A stretch of 64,000 nucleotides of DNA from assembly GCA_946406115.1 (NCBI GenBank), contig OX291545.1, positions 28,019,153 through 28,083,152 of the forward strand, written 5' to 3'. Of the stretch, positions 10,916 through 22,554 are shown in pieces. The stretch's first letter is position 1. Each line of letters begins with the position of its first letter. The notes under the pieces are model-generated. The model worked only from the letters and a program-made list of their open reading frames with translations. It did no database searches and was not told where the DNA came from. The position numbers and the translations under genes are program-made. Origin of the DNA: Apoda limacodes (lineage: Eukaryota; Arthropoda; Insecta; Lepidoptera; Limacodidae).

Positions 10916-10980
10916 TTTGCTAAAAGTCATTGAAGATTTCCACTTGTGGAAATTGGAAATCTTCAATGACTTTTAGCAAA
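10916..10980. repeat. Perfect 27-bp-arm hairpin
   Basis: Left arm 10916-10942 and right arm 10954-10980 are exact reverse complements (27 of 27), separated by an 11-nt loop containing CTTGTGG. Pairing can extend outward for a few bases with a mismatch (AAGGGTTTGC against GCAAAGCCTTT). No adjacent coding sequence. It may be a fresh inverted duplication or a precursor-like hairpin. Confidence 0.9.
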
Positions 10981-10984
10981 GCCT

Positions 10985-11545
10985 TTGGTCCCTTTGTTGG
11001 GAAAATTAGCTCAACGGAATCATATTGTCATTAGTATTATATACATTTGTAAAGTTTCAAATCGATAATTTGAAGTTGATTAAATAAGACTTTCAAGATT
11101 TGGTTACATCCATACTTCGTTACAAGTGATGTTAAAAGCGTGTAAAAAATAGCCGAAATCAAAGATATTGTTTAAGTTATAAATAGGCATAATATTTATT
11201 TTTTATTATACTTACATATATAATACAATATTATATATTTAAACATATAAAAGCCAAAGAGCTATCAGAAGGTCCGAGTAACATGTTAAGCACAAGGATT
11301 GTTAAAATTAGAGCTTTGTAAAAGCACAATATTTGTGATTATTTTATTTTTAACATTTTTAAAAATATATAATATAATAAAAAAACAGCCTGCCAGATTA
11401 CTTTGATGATCTGCATCTTTGCTATGAAAATATTTATTTACATTTATGATATAGCCATAGATATGGCATATATGATAAATTTTCTCAGACACTTCCTACC
11501 GGAAGTCATAAACGAAGAACGATTATTTCAATGCATTTATTTATA
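10985..11545. other. No gene seen
   Basis: Strongly AT-rich. Overlapping opposite-strand open frames at 11286-11609 reflect composition only. Confidence 0.55.
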
Positions 11546-11548
11546 TTG

Positions 11549-12870
11549 TACTAGTATTCCACCCGCGGCTTCGCTCGCATATATTTTAACATTTCTACAG
11601 TTTTTTTAATCAACAAACTGAAAAGTGTACCTACCCCTTATTGTTACCTTCTTAGGGTTTAAAATTCAAAAGTTTCCTTCTGAAACGATGAGCTGGGCGA
11701 TGATGGCAGTAAATAAAAAAAAATGCTTTGCCCTTTCATACGCTTAGGAGTACACAGTATCACATTATTCCCTACAAAATGTTCGTAAAATTTAAAAGTA
11801 AAGTTATATCATTGCTTCGCAGCTGCATGTGATTCTCGCCCTTAGGGATTGATTTTCAAAACACCTTTTTATCAACGATGCTTCAATACAAAATGAAATC
11901 GTGCTCCAAATCCCAAATTTCTATCCTGAGCAATTTGGTGATGATAATTCAGTTAGTACCTAGTTTTTTTTTGCCCACAAAATTTGCAACTCCTTTCCCC
12001 GCCTTTGGATATATTTCGTTCATTGTGTTGTAGAACATGTATGTATACCAAGTTTAAGGTAAATTTGAGCATAATAACATTATTTTCCAAACAAACTGCC
12101 GAGTGCCCTTCACCTCTTAAGAACTGAATTTTAAAAACCTCGAATGACATGTTTGATTAATTGTGATGGATAGCATTAATACAGGATTTAACATAAAAAA
12201 ATAACTAGTTTTCACATTATGTTTGCCATCTCCTTATGGGTTAAAATACACCCACCTATAAAATGTACCTACACCCAGCTTAGAGAAGAATTCACGATAA
12301 AAAAAATATTTCTCATAAAAAATTTACTAACACACCCCGAAATACGTGTTTAATGAATTGTGTTGGCAAGCGTTAATACCAAATTTTATGTTAATTTGAC
12401 TATATTATCAATATTTTATACATATATATTATAACAAAATATACATATAAAATAAATAACACCAACCTTTTGTTTAAATGTCAAATGTGTATGCCGGATT
12501 GGGTTAGACGCTGATGGACTCATCAGCTGAGTTAGGACGTTTTCTTTTTCATGGCATTATTTAGAAAAATAACCGAATTCTCATACAAAGTTTCATCCCC
12601 TATTTTGACTCCCTATTTTGACTATTTTTAGTCAAAAAGTCAAAATAATGCTGAATACCAATTTTCATAGATATAACTCAAAAAAAATACGGATTTTCAT
12701 ACAAAATGTTAAACCCTATTTCACCTTTTTTTAGAATTTTGCAAAATCCGTTCTTTACTGACTTATTCAATATGTAAAAAATTCTTCCCCAAATTTGAAA
12801 TTTCTTTCCTTAGCTGTTTAGGCTGGGCGATAATGAGTTAGTCAGGACATATGTATATAGATTATTTCTT
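11549..12870 (-). repeat. Helitron-like composite with degenerate internal repeats
   Basis: The left edge reads TACTAGTATTCCACCCGCGG, the reverse of a Helitron-type 3' end (GC-rich hairpin then CTAGTA). Inside, a ctGGGCGATgATGag/gTTAGTCAG-like block recurs in eroded form near 11690, 11930, 12160, 12500 and 12825, suggesting about five old tandem units of roughly 250-340 bp. No coding content. Confidence 0.5.
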
Positions 12871-12972
12871 TCTATGAAGATTTTGTGTATTTATAAGATT
12901 GATGTACTAGGACTTTGTAAGTCACTATATAGCCGTTGTTTGTGCCGTTCGTAACAAGCGTATTTCCATGGC

Positions 12973-13100
12973 AAAGATGTAGTTGGGCTTTTCACTGTCT
13001 TAACTTGTGACTCGATCAACTTAAATGGTAGAGCACTAACACGGAATGCAAGGATGTAGCAGGTTCAAGTCCTTGCTCGAGGTTAATCTTTCAACTACAT
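12973..13100 (+). repeat. tRNA-like sequence flanked by short inverted repeat
   Basis: Contains TGGTAGAGCA (tRNA D-arm/A-box-like) near 13026 and GCAGGTTCAAGTCC (B-box-like) near 13060, flanked by AAGATGTAGTTG at the left and CAACTACATAT at the right. A related but tighter hairpin element lies at 59901-59987. The T-stem needs a bulge to pair, so I call a tRNA-derived repeat and not a functional tRNA gene. Confidence 0.5.
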
Positions 13101-13115
13101 ATTTACTATGAAATA

Positions 13116-13121
13116 TTTATT
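13116..13121 (-). terminator. Candidate poly(A) signal for gene A
   Basis: AATAAA on the minus strand about 113 nt downstream of the gene A stop codon, in an AT-rich tail. It is the nearest canonical hexamer. Confidence 0.45.
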
Positions 13122-13233
13122 TACATTGAAACTTTAATAATTAAGTAAAAGTTAATCATTGATTTACAATTTTTTAGCCTTGCCTTGTGTTAAACACTTA
13201 ACTCGGACCACCCTGTATCTTTCCCCCTAAAAA

Positions 13234-15043
13234 CTATTTCTGTCGCTGTACCGAGCGTGATTCAACTTGTTTTGCGTATTCTTTAAGTTTCCGGCGCAAC
13301 TCATCAGTGATAGTTGTCATAGCGTATGCTGTACTGCCAGAAATATTTAGTGTAACTGAAAATACAAACACCTTTAAATTTGATATACAACATATATAAT
13401 CATATATTCAATCATATATTTAATCATATATTTCTCAAAAACAGATATGTTTTTCATATCAAGAAGGTAGCAAACAATCTTACGGCCCACCAGATGCAAA
13501 GTGGTCTTCGTAGCCTATGGAGCGTAGCCACATCAGTAGAATTTTTCGCGTGTTTCCGACCCTTTAAAAATCAAATTGCTACGTTGTTGAAGAACTCCAT
13601 AGTCTACAGTATGAAAAACCTTAGTAAAATCCTTTAATTGTTGAAGCCTTTCATTACAGGAACCCACCACCCCAACGGTTTAGGCTGTGCGTTGATGTGT
13701 TCTTGAATCAGTCAGTCAGTATCTCCTTTTTAGATACCCTATTATTAATTTTTAAATTTTAAATGTAAACAAATAAAGAAACATAAACTATTTTAATTAC
13801 TTACTACAAATTGAGGCAATAGTCTCTGGTATTATTCCATCTGGATACATCTCTAAGAATTTTTGTAGAAAATCGTCGTCGTATGGTGTGGGCGCTCCTG
13901 GTGAAAAATGATGTTATCTTAAATACAAAAGTGACAAGGTTTGTATAGGTGCGGCAAAGTTTGAATGTGTGTTGCCGCTTCAGCCGTTATTCGCCCAGCT
14001 GCAGCAGCACAGGCCTCTCCTTTGTAGAAGAAGGGTTAGACCATAGTCCACTACGCTGGCCTAGTGTGGGTTGGCTGTGGCCACACAACTGTCAGAGTTT
14101 TCAAGCCGCCCACAAGGCCTCTGACTTGGCTTAACATGTGACAAACAGCCTGGACCGACGATTTTGCCTTTCGACACATGGAGAGAGAATCAGAATAATA
14201 TGCCACTAGGCGTTAACCCATCCAAGTACGCATCATGCCCGACATTGCTTAGCTGCGCATATTGTTCCAAAAGACTAATTTCACTGGACCACAAGCTCCT
14301 CAAACTCTACAAGATCACGCATAGACGGCTGCACGATTAAAGTGTGTAACACAGATAGATATGGCACATGAAATTGTTAGGTATGTATATATGTACAACC
14401 TTACGGTTTTATTTCCCGAAGAGGTTAACCAGTGGCTGGGAACGCACCCACATTACACCTGCTACAATATTTTGAAAACAGAATTGCCTATAACGTATTT
14501 TTTATTACTAACGTGTTAAACAGATGTTATTATATTGCATTATTAGGATATCTAATGGAGTCGCTAGATAGCTGCTACGTACCTCTTAACTATTTTTTTT
14601 TCTAAAGAAATGTTGGTTTGTATTCCAGTTCTACACTTGGTTACTTTCCTTTAAGGTTTTCCGCTACATCGTCCGTGCGATCATCAAATTACGCTTCTGA
14701 GCTGACAAAGTCAAGAATAAGGTGCAAGAAATAATGATGCTTGGTTTCTAATCAGTAGCTTTTATCGTCAATGATTCGAATAACGAATAAGCACACTCTT
14801 CAAGGCATCATAGCTTTTCATGAAACTATGTATTGTATGGATTCTATTTTTGGCTACTTATAGTCGCAAATGACAGGGCCTAAGCAAGAAGCAAATATAT
14901 TTTTGAATCTTACAATTTTTGCAAAACTTATTTAAACTTAAACCTTTAAATTGTATTTTTTGAGTTTTTAAAATCTAACACAAAAAAACGAAAAACTTAC
15001 CACAACTAGCTGCAAAAATCATTAACGCCACAAAAAAGATTTT
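13234..15043 (-). CDS. Gene A: small secreted peptide, exons 2-4
   Basis: Three exons splice in phase. Exon 2 (15043-15001) follows a strong acceptor (T-run then ACAG) and encodes the hydrophobic signal segment KIFFVALMIFAASC. Exon 3 (13897-13805, phase 1) encodes GAPTPYDDDFLQKFLEMY then PDGIIPETIASIC and ends at a consensus donor A|GTAAGT. Exon 4 (13355-13234, after TTTTCAG, phase 1) runs 39 codons, ITLNISGSTAYAMTTITDEL then a basic stretch ending SVQRQK, to TAG. The product is about 89-92 aa depending on exon 1 (candidates at 21606 and 19008), with a cleavable signal peptide and a mature peptide with an acidic front and a basic, possibly helical, end. The architecture and the YPDGIIP core match genes B and C, and the last exon is unrelated in sequence to the tentative ones there. 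If the GTAAGT donor is not used, the frame stops three codons on. Family not recognised. Confidence 0.6.
13455..13640 (-). mobile_element. Eroded non-LTR fragment in intron 3 of gene A
   Basis: Minus-strand relic of the recurring 3' end: CTTACGGCCCACCAGATGCA, then CGACCCTTTAAAAATC and AGAACTCCATAGTCTACAGT, all mutated. Just upstream (13388-13435) a 12-bp AATCATATATTT unit is repeated about three times. Confidence 0.6.
13950..14470. repeat. Two dispersed repeat fragments in intron 2 of gene A
   Basis: 13950-14150 carries AGGCCTCTCCTTTGTAGAAG, AAGGGTTAGACCATAGTCCA and TGTGGGTTGG, an order I know from lepidopteran dispersed repeats. 14390-14470 carries GAGGTTAACCAGTGGCTGGG followed by ACGCACCCACAT, a SINE-like family also at 20985 and 33420. 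Neither encodes a protein. Confidence 0.55.
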
Positions 15044-15049
15044 CTGTAA

Positions 15050-16200
15050 AAAAAAAATGGAGTTAATAATATATTAATAACCATATCTATACTTCTATAT
15101 TAACTACTTAAATAATATTAATAAAAATTCTCTGGCGGGGCTTTTATTGCGACAAAATAACGAAATGAGTTAGGAAATCGATAAATTGAGTAAGCTTATT
15201 AATTTCCTACGAGAAGTAGAATTGGAAGACAGAATTGTGCTAAACAACGATTTTCGGAGTTTAATTTGAACACAAACACATGATCGAGAAAGTATGGTTC
15301 AAGGGACTCGAGAGGGGTAACCAAGGGTCACATGAGTAGGTCTTTTAGAAATTAGAGCTCTGCTTCACTATCGTGCCATCTCAGATGGAGATTTCCTCTT
15401 CACAAAAAAAATCAAAAACTACGTACTTCAAATTTCGACACTGAGATAAGCGTCCACCTTTTAGACGCACATCACTTCCGACGTGTAGTACGCTTGATCT
15501 TGCATTAGGCCATATATGACTGTCCGCGGCACACACTTCGCGGTCTACCGCAAAAACGGTTGATCGTATGAAAAAAAAGTTCAAACAAAAGTTGTAGATA
15601 ATTTTATACTCTTCTACTTTTATAAAAGGTGCAAATCTCATTTAAGCAATAGAAAGCGAGATATTCACGATAAACCGATTTTTACGACCTTTGACCTTCA
15701 ATATCTTAAGACGCGGACACGATAGCACTTGTGACTTTTGAGACAACATTTAGAACGACAAAACAAAGGTTTATACCTATTTACAGCTTATTATCTTTCA
15801 TTCCGAGGTTGACCCCTTTTTTACCAAATATGACTGGTCTATAAGTGTTTGTACTGTAAAAAACGACATATTGTTTTGTCGTGTCCCTATTTATTTGAGC
15901 AGGGTAAGAGTAGTACGGATAACTCGAAACTAGAAAAGTCAGAAAACTTTATGTATACAAAAGTCAACAACTTTATTATAAACTCTGTCAAAGTTGTCAA
16001 AGAAGGAGGTTTGCGTCAGGGTGTTAATTGACATGATCAAAACATCGAATTTGAAACCCAAATGCAGAGGCAATTAGTCATTGTTTGTTCGGTGGTTAAG
16101 AAACAAATGAAACGAAACGACTCGTAAAGTTAGGTTAATTATTTGATTACGACAATGTATCTCAGGCGTGGGTAGGCTTATATATAATTGAACAGACTCC
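15050..16200. other. Intronic or intergenic, no gene seen
   Basis: AT-rich. An 86-codon minus-strand frame (15381-15641) and a 60-codon plus-strand frame (15849-16031) have no splice context, homologue or conserved copy, so I leave them out. Confidence 0.5.
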
Positions 16201-16207
16201 GCCCCTT

Positions 16208-18540
16208 AAAAAGGTATTTACCTCCCTCATCATGCTGTAGTAAAGGAAGCTAGTCAGACAGATTACGAACAAGAACTTTTTGACGCTTCTGGAAGGACGT
16301 GAACGGCGGTGTGTCGTTAAATGCGTATCTGGAAAAGAGTAAAAATATGATCGAGCTCATTCCAGACCTACTCCTTAGCTTCAGGAAAGAATCCTTTAGC
16401 ATAACTGCTGATATTCAAAAAGCATTTCTTCAAATTGGCTTGTCATTGAACGACCGTGACTACGTGAAGTTTTTATGGTGGTCAGCTCTAGTGCATCAAA
16501 TAAGAGACTTATCACTTATAGGCATAGACGAGTTGTCTTCGGCTTGACGTAAAGTCCTTTTCACCTTGCGGCCACTATATCCTACCATTTAAATCGTAGT
16601 CCAGAGCACCAACAAGAGACCGACATTAAGTTGAAAAGTTCGTTTTATGTGTACAACTGCGTAACTAGTGTAAGTACGTTAGAATCAATGCATAGGTTTA
16701 TCAAAGACGCAAAGGAACTAATGAATAGTGAAAAATCTGACTAACAATGTTGGATGACTGCCCCTGAGAGAGTCAAAGAAAGTGTAGAGACAATTTCAGT
16801 TATGGGAGTCATATGGAACACAAAAATTTATGATCTTTTCTGGAGCATTGGTTCAATAATAAAGGTTGATGAAGTAATCTCAAAACGAATTCTTCTTTGT
16901 ATTACACAGAAGATATTGGACCCGATTGGAGTGTGCATTCCTGCTACGATTGTTTCAAAGATGATACTTCAGAAGACTTGGCTGTTAAAACTTCCATGGG
17001 ACCAAGAACTTCCACTAGAATTATGTAAGGACTTTAAAACTTGGTTAAGTCATATTTATTTAATATCAGAAATTAAATTGCCTAGACGCCTATATCGATT
17101 AGATAAAAACAATTGTCAAAATTCTATTCACGTGTTCTGTAATCCTAGTCAGCGTGCATTTTTTTACGATCAGCGCATAAAAATAATGTGAGCGTAAATC
17201 TTATCATCATGAAATCAAGAGCCACATCTGTGGAAAAAAAAACGATTCCTCGCTTAGAACTTATAGCTGCGACTTAAGGTACCAGGTCTTTGGTTCAGTT
17301 CAGCTGGATTAAAGGCAACAGTGATTGGAGCGTTTTTATCACTGACAGAGTTCGCGAAATAAGATCTTCCTTTCCCATAGATGCCTGGAGGTATTTACCT
17401 GGTCATATGAATCCCGTGGGCCTACCTTCAACCAAAATGGTAATTGTGGGAAAGTGATATATGGACGGCGACATTATTTTCTGTAAACACAGAAGAAGTG
17501 CAAAAGGAACGCAAGGGCTCTACAAAAGTAATGATCGCAGGAGAAGGAAAGAACTTCTTAGGTAGATTGGCTTATTTCTCATCATATTCTAAAATCATTA
17601 GAATGTTATGTTGGATCTTAAGAATGAGAATGAATGCCGACCAAGTCTCTCAGAGCTAGGGTATCAAGAGATAGGATAAGCTGAAAAGGTATTACTACGC
17701 TTAATGGAAGCTGTGCAAAAACAAAAAAATAGAAAGGCTCGTAACATGGAAGGATGATGAGGGAATAATACGGTTAAAAACTAAATTAAATTTTGGAAGT
17801 AAAAATTTTGATTTCAAATCTCTAATCATGTTAACGGCGTGTGAAGTTATCGTAAAAAGATTGGAAGAAAAACGACATAAAATCATGCGGCACATCGACG
17901 TTGTTAACTTGTATCAGAATTACTGAATAATAGCCGTAAGAAGACGTATCAAAAAGGTCCTGAAGGATTGCCTTATATGTAATAGATATAATTTGTCAAA
18001 CGCCATTAGCAAGTTCACCAAAGGGTCGTATAGAAGCTGAAGCCGCATTCGAGGTTACAGTGGTGGTTTTAGCGGAACCTCTGATAACAAATGCTGGATC
18101 GTACTTTTCACTTGCGCGACATACCGCGCTGTCTACTTATTAGTGGTGGAGTCACTGTCTACACAAGATTTATACAGGCATTACGTCGCTTCATTGCTCG
18201 ACGCGGTAGAGTTAGATATATATATATATGTATTTTACTGGTCTGAGCAACAGTTTGAATATTTTGGTGAAACAAAACGAATGTTGAAACAAGTACAAGG
18301 CCGACCGTTAATTTCACTTGTTGAACTATAGACGATGAAAGGCCGCTGACAACAGCCAAGAGGAATTGAATATTAGCAATGAATATATAAGCAATCTTAT
18401 ACATAAAGCCAAACAGTCTTAGTCCCGAAGATGTTGTACAAGTGAAAACTTTACAGACTGATAGGGAAACAGTGATTGACACTTTAGCAGACAAAACCTC
18501 TTTTAATACACGGTCAGGCAGAACCCCAAAAGTGCCCATT
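16208..18540 (+). pseudogene. BEL/Pao LTR-retrotransposon pol relic
   Basis: A broken pol polyprotein in the usual order. Reverse transcriptase: KGIYLPHHAVVKEASQT at 16208, VSLNAYLEKSKN and ADIQKAFLQIGLSLNDRDYV near 16310-16470. RT/RNase H connection: KRILLCITQKILDPIGVC and LPWDQELPLELCKDFKTWL in 16754-17191. RNase H: PRLELIAA near 17250. Integrase: YFSSYSKIIRMLCWILRMRM (17570-17630), AVYLLVVESLSTQD (18130-18180) and a frame-shifted FIARRGR-like piece. LTRs, gag and protease were not found. Many stops and frameshifts. If the first exon of gene A is at 21.6 kb, this sits in its first intron. Confidence 0.85.
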
Positions 18541-18544
18541 CGTG

Positions 18545-19000
18545 TAGGTTATTCCTAATTATGTTATTGTTATAATTATTATAATTTTCAATTTATTTTC
18601 CATCTTATGATGTCTTTAGGACCGGATTGTGACGAAATCATTGCTTCTTTCTTTCTAATAAAACTGTCAAGCAATTTCAAATAATGATATCTTCTAACCA
18701 ACGTTTTGTACAACTTATTTATTTTCCTCTAAGTATGCCAAGCCTTACCTATTATTTATCACATGTACTATTGAGAAAAGATCACTGTTTTAAAACATAG
18801 GTACATACTAATAGGACATTAGTTATTAGCGACACCAAAATAGGTAATGTAAGTAAAGCAATTTCTAGCGTGATTTTGGTTTAACAATTTCTTAACTTGT
18901 TTCAATTTAATAACAATTGAAACAATGAATGTATCATTAGATATACGCGTTGTGACAATCTCCAAACAACAAAAACAACTCAATTTCAAAGTTAATGTGT
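18545..19000. other. No gene seen
   Basis: AT-rich unique sequence between the BEL/Pao relic and the weak exon candidate at 19008. Confidence 0.5.
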
Positions 19001-19007
19001 CAATTAC

Positions 19008-19028
19008 CTTGTTAAGCAAATAGTCCAT
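19008..19028 (-). CDS. Alternative, weaker first exon for gene A
   Basis: ATG plus six codons (MDYLLNK) ends at AAG|GTAATT, the same donor and phase 0 as the first exons of B and C, and would splice to exon 2 at 15043. No upstream TATA-like or initiator context is evident and no copy exists in the tandem units, so I rank it below the exon at 21606. Confidence 0.2.
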
Positions 19029-19049
19029 CCTGTATTTTCAATATAGTAA

Positions 19050-19745
19050 CTCCAGCTTGAAAACGCTAAGAACTATCTAGATTTTAAGTTTTATTCATAA
19101 GACTTTAGGTTGCTTTTCATTTGACAAACCTGGGCCCCTAAATATGGAGCCGTTGGGTCTCTTATTGTGGGGCCTTATTCATCTGTTAGGGCCTAACAGT
19201 TAGACCATCTGTACGTATGATTAATTAAATAAAAAATATTTTATATATTTTATATATATTTTTTTTAATTATAGACTTGCTGTAATAAGTATTAGGTCCA
19301 CCTATCGATAATTATACCTGCTAGATATATATGTTTGTATCTATAAGTCACGCTTCCATAGCTGCTGGTTACCCCACTTATGAGAATGGCACCACCAGGC
19401 ATCTTGACATACAGCTAATATACCGGCCACTTATCCTGCGCGACAGGTGGTGAGCCCTTCGCTGTATCACGGCTTCTGATGTAGAAACGCCCCATATATT
19501 ATTTATAATTAAATAATCGGTTTGAAAACAATCTTATATTTTTTTTAACTTAGAATATGCTATTTGATTATTTTATGAATGATAGAATAATAATCAAAAT
19601 GTTTACTTAGCCCATCAAGTAAGTTAATGTTAAAAAACTGAACTGTTATTTTTTTTTTAATATTTGGCACAAATGTTGCCGTTTCGGGTTTAGGTCGGCC
19701 AAGAAATTGCTCTGAACGCAATTTTGGAAAATATCTAAAAATCTG
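19050..19745. repeat. SINE-like fragment in AT-rich DNA
   Basis: About 19350-19485 carries GCTGGTTACCCCACTTATGA, CCACTTATCCTGCGCGACAG and GTGGTGAGCCCTTCGCTG, related to the ACCAGTGGCTGG family at 20985. The rest is AT-rich, with a TATATTTTT run near 19230-19265. Confidence 0.45.
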
Positions 19746-19749
19746 CAAT

Positions 19750-20560
19750 ACATTGAAATCACTTCTAAAAATCGGCCAATTGCGAGTCGGACTCGCGCAC
19801 GAAGGGTTCCGTACCATTATTAATAAAAATTGCAAAAAAAAATTACGTATGTTGCATGGGAGCCCCCCTTAAGAGGATACACTTTGCGGCGCCTGGCAAC
19901 AGGCTTCGTACAAACGAATTTCTCACTTATATTTGACACTTGTTGATCAAACACCACGAAATTTTGAAGACGTTCTATTAATAAATATCTAGTTCTGTAG
20001 TGTGCCAGTTTTCTATAAAATTTTGTAGTTTTAAAGTAAAAGAGGATTCTAGTTTTTCATACAAATGGTTTTAAAAAACATTTCTAGTTAATATGACGTT
20101 TTACAAGATTTTGGAAAAACCACAGCTCAGGTATTCGGCTTCGAATTACGACTAAGTAATTTCACAGTGATTGATCAGTAAATGTCAAAAACAAATGAGA
20201 AATTCATTTGTATGAAGCCCGCTGCGAGACGCCGCGAAGTGTGTCCTATTAAAAAAAAATTAAATTTAATTTAATTATATATTTTTAAACTGACTAAATA
20301 ACTAAATGTTCTGTGAATATTTTAAGCGTCTACCTGTTGCCGTTATCAATATCGAGCAAAATCATGTTTGTTGTATGGGAACCCTAGTGTTTGCTGTTAT
20401 AGCGGCAACAGAAATACATCTTCTGTGAAAATTACAACTGTCTAACTATCAAAGTTCATGAGATACGGCCTGGTGACAGACGGACGGATGGACAGCGGAG
20501 TCTTAGTAATAAGGTTCCGCTTATTACCCTTTGGGTACGGAACCCTAAAAATGACTTGCA
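19750..20560 (-). repeat. GGGTTCC element(s), minus strand, extended
   Basis: The left edge reads GCGAGTCGGACTCGCGCACG then AAGGGTTCCGTACC, and the right edge GGGTACGGAACCCTAAAA, so the block has inverted GGGTTCCGTACC termini. Inside are GTTATAGCGGCAACAGAAAT and GTCACCAGGC-type signatures on the minus strand, plus a longer central part absent from the 9275 copy (two nested or fused copies are likely). The 91-codon frame at 19560-19835 is part of it. Confidence 0.65.
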
Positions 20561-20599
20561 CGACTGCTAACTACTCGTAGAATTTACTAGAAACTAGTT

Positions 20600-20925
20600 T
20601 TTTTTTTATACCGCTAAAGAGGCAGGCAAGCTCACGGTCCGCCTGATGGTGAGCGGTCACACACCGTGGGCGTCACACGCACGTTGCCGACCCTTTATAA
20701 ATCTAGTAACTTCTTTCTTGAAGAACCCCATACTGTCCTTAGAGAAAACCTTGTTAGAGAGCTTATTTCACAATCTAAGCGTTCGTGGTAGGAAGTTCCT
20801 CTGTAACTGCACTGGCTAGCAGTGCGATTGTAGAAAGTACCCGTGGGCATCATTTCCAACAAATCCTTAATAATTTCTTATAGTGTAAAAGATGTACCTT
20901 GCTGGGGCAGTTTAGCTATATTGCA
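20600..20925 (-). mobile_element. Non-LTR 3' fragment
   Basis: Minus-strand copy of the recurring jockey/CR1-group 3' end: CTCACGGTCCGCCTGATGGT, GCCGACCCTTTATAAATC, GAACCCCATACTGTCC and a mutated LPRTLxL coding block. Confidence 0.75.
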
Positions 20926-20984
20926 GAATAATTTTTTTTAGTACTAACGGCTACTTTAGCTAAGCATTTAAATGTATAAGTATG

Positions 20985-21180
20985 TCTTCTCGGTTTTATT
21001 CCTCAGAAGAGGGTAACCAGTGGCTGGATACACACCCACATCATAATGTGGAGGACAGCATCTTTTCACCAACCACTTTAGTCCTGCGTGACAAGTGGTT
21101 AGCCCATCGCCGCAACACTGCTCCTAGTACAGTAGTAGACTTAGTACCCATAAGTCGTGAATTACCAATTTTAATTTAAT
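20985..21180 (+). repeat. SINE-like dispersed element
   Basis: Carries CAGAAGAGGGTAACCAGTGG, CACCCACATCATAATGTGG, ACCAACCACTTTAGTCCTGC and AAGTGGTTAGCCCATCGCCG. The same blocks recur reversed at 33420-33556 and underlie the 78-bp repeat at 50861. Non-coding. Confidence 0.6.
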
Positions 21181-21184
21181 AACT

Positions 21185-21525
21185 GGGACAATGAGAACCA
21201 GGGACAAGAGGATGACAAACTTTAATGTATGTCAGGATTGGACTATTACTTGGAATAACGGGATGTCGAGTTATAATTCTGAAAAACTATTGAATCCTCA
21301 CAAAATAATTTTCAATTTCCTATTCAACAATATCCCATTCGATGGGGAAACACAAAAACATATTACCACTTTACATGCATAATTCTTTTTTCATAATATT
21401 AGGTACACATATTTTTTTACGTGCGCCAGAGCCCTTATAGCCTTTATTTGGAACGGACGGACATAACGAAACTAAATCTATTCCTTTTTTGACCACGGAG
21501 CCCTGAAAATCGGTTTTCAAACTTT
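21185..21525. other. No gene seen
   Basis: AT-rich. A scrap of a GGAGCCCTGAAAATCGG-type repeat near 21500. The 63-codon frame at 21191-21382 is unsupported. Confidence 0.5.
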
Positions 21526-21605
21526 TTACCTTATTTTGAAGTCGGGTAAAGAATAAACAAGCAACTGATATTATATAAAAAAATTAGAAGAATCCTGTGA
21601 CTTAC

Positions 21606-21640
21606 CATAGATGACATGACCACTTGCGTCGCTGCTAACT
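21606..21640 (-). promoter_or_regulatory. Candidate first exon and start site (gene A)
   Basis: A minus-strand initiator-like CAGTTAG (+1 near 21640) is followed about 22 nt later by ATG and three more codons (MSSM) that end at a consensus phase-0 donor ATG|GTAAGT (CDS 21617-21606). Joined to gene A exon 2 it gives MSSMKIFFVALMIFAASCG, which parallels MTSKIVFFGAVLVLVAGSY in gene B. The same arrangement is conserved at 42213-42271. The TATA-like element is decayed here. Proposed from sequence only. Confidence 0.4.
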
Positions 21641-21939
21641 GTGTTCTGCGACTCAGTATGTCCACAAGTACTGTAGGCTACAAATTGTATGATGTTTAAA
21701 TCTGCATACTATCTAAATAAATCTAATTCGGTAACATGGTTACTAACACTATCACGACAACCGGTATGAAGATAGCTAGAAAAATTGGTCAAGTACGAGT
21801 CGGGCTCAAACAATTTGCCATTTTAAAATTTTCCCTATCCTACTGTCATTTGTTTGTCCAAATACTAACAATTTTTTAATAATAAGAAAAATAAAACCGC
21901 CGTCAAAACCCTAATGCTAAATAATAATTGTCTTGTATT

Positions 21940-22436
21940 TTTAACCGAGTTCAAAAAAGAGGGTTTTCGGGTTCAGATTTTTTTTTAATTCCAAATAAAA
22001 AAAAAAAAATTATTTATTTGTTTTTATGTACCTATGTTCCGGCATAACTCCGTCATATATAGACGGATTTGAAAAACTCTATTTTTATTGAAAAGGGTAT
22101 ATTTCCGATGTGGTCTTATATTAATGTAGTAAATTTAAAACGAAACTTTTGGTCAAAAAAAATAATTGGTGTAAATTGAAACTGGTGAAACGCCTTTTAT
22201 GTTGATGATTGTATAAAATTTTGTTTCGAGTAAGGATGTTTTTAGTGAACCAAAAAGGCAATTAGTCACTCAAATTTAAAAAATAAAAACTGTTTAAACA
22301 AAAAAACAACCGGCTTCAAAAAGATGCACTGGTAAAAATAATTACTTATTTCCAAAAATCTGATCTGAATTACAGTTTAAGTAATTATTTTTACCTTTTC
22401 AATGCATCTTTTTGATGCCGATTGATTTTTTTGTTA
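21940..22436. mobile_element. Second copy of the 3990-4487 element
   Basis: Starts AACCGAGTTCAAAAAAGAGG and ends with a reversed ACAACCGGCTTCAAAAAGAT-like arm (22302-22340 against 22393-22436). Same interior order as the first copy (a GGTCTTATATTAATGTAGTA-like block, then TTAGTCACTC). Non-coding. Unit 2 has no counterpart. Confidence 0.6.
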
Positions 22437-22554
22437 AAAAGTATTTGCTTTTAATTTTTGCCCTAGGAATTTGAGAAGAAAATACTAAGCGCAATGTTCT
22501 ATTGCGTGAGGTTTATGTTTTACTTTTTTCTTAACTCAGTCAAAGTACGACACC

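Noticed and set aside
13010..13085. Functional tRNA gene
   Set aside because: A- and B-box-like motifs exist but the T-stem needs a bulge, no acceptor stem pairs, and a related repeat occurs at 59901.
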